A stretch of 53,189 nt of DNA from Candidatus Gastranaerophilales bacterium (GTDB lineage Bacteria > Cyanobacteriota > Vampirovibrionia > Gastranaerophilales > Gastranaerophilaceae), in NCBI GenBank assembly GCA_944325315.1, contig CALVAA010000012.1:1-53189 (forward strand). Direction: 5' to 3'. The position numbers and the translations under genes were made by a program. The notes beneath the pieces are model-generated. The model did no database searches, was not told the origin of the DNA, and saw only the letters and a program-made list of their open reading frames with translations. Each line of letters begins with the position of its first letter. The first letter of the stretch is position 1. Shown here piece after piece: positions 53,141-53,189 of the stretch.

Positions 53141-53189
53141 AACCCATCTTTGAATGAAATGTTCTTGATATAACGTCATCCTGCTGCTC
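53139..53189 (-). CDS. Possible C-terminus of a leftward gene (partial)
   Basis: The reverse strand is open from the window edge to a TAA at 53139-53141 (16 residues ending HSKMG). A terminator starts at the stop, as expected for a real 3' end. Too short to identify; the frame could be chance. Confidence 0.35.
   Translation of the reverse strand, partial: EQQDDVISRTFHSKMG

Overview
The window is AT-rich DNA from a Gram-negative-type anaerobe. A Kdo transferase (waaA) and a Skp/OmpH-like chaperone indicate an outer membrane with LPS. A class III ribonucleotide reductase (nrdD) and an ATP-type PEP carboxykinase indicate anaerobic life. A cell-wall amidase with a large N-terminal AMIN-like region and an LmeA/DUF2993-like secreted protein are reminiscent of the cyanobacterial lineage. 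Together these suggest a non-photosynthetic gut relative of Cyanobacteria (Melainabacteria/Gastranaerophilales), but this is inference from gene content; no rRNA or marker phylogeny was possible.

Layout. 1-6.4 kb: biotin synthesis. bioB (cut by the window edge) and bioD diverge; bioF-bioG-bioC run leftwards behind a methyltransferase and a glycosyltransferase-like gene whose true start appears to be a non-ATG codon. 6.4-13.8 kb: a RipA-like membrane protein, glgC, a U32/RlhA-type RNA-modification protein, an MFS transporter operon and a secreted HExxH protein. 13.6-23.4 kb: two small proteins, der-plsY, amidase-murI, two ABC sugar permeases, waaA and a second alpha-oxoamine synthase. 23.4-24.0 kb: an intact tRNA-Lys(UUU) among tRNA-Lys fragments. 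24.0-33.7 kb: a cysteine-rich secreted protein, infC with an AUU start, ruvC-mtnA operon, two large polytopic membrane proteins, nadE and ompH. 34-36.2 kb: nrdD behind a possibly structured leader.

36.4-44.6 kb: a surface-sugar cluster. rfbF and rfbG make CDP-4-keto-6-deoxyglucose and are followed by a GT2-like protein. Facing them is a tightly overlapped six-gene operon: DRE-TIM aldolase, a ThDP decarboxylase/acetolactate-synthase-like enzyme split into two genes, a transketolase split into two genes, and an FkbM methyltransferase. The combination suggests a pathway to an unusual (perhaps branched-chain) deoxysugar. It is the best candidate here for an undescribed system.

44.7-53.2 kb: pckA and ahcY diverge from a shared promoter region. 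A leftward operon then carries a dicarboxylate/amino-acid symporter, a D-2-hydroxyacid dehydrogenase, deoC, a 65-aa unknown protein, an ACT-domain protein (UPF0237) and its usual partner UPF0210/DUF711. The right edge probably holds the last codons of another leftward gene.

Several genes have a -10 box placed 6-8 bases before the start codon and no ribosome binding site, which suggests leaderless mRNAs. Three leftward promoters share an extended TGG-TATAA(T/A) -10.
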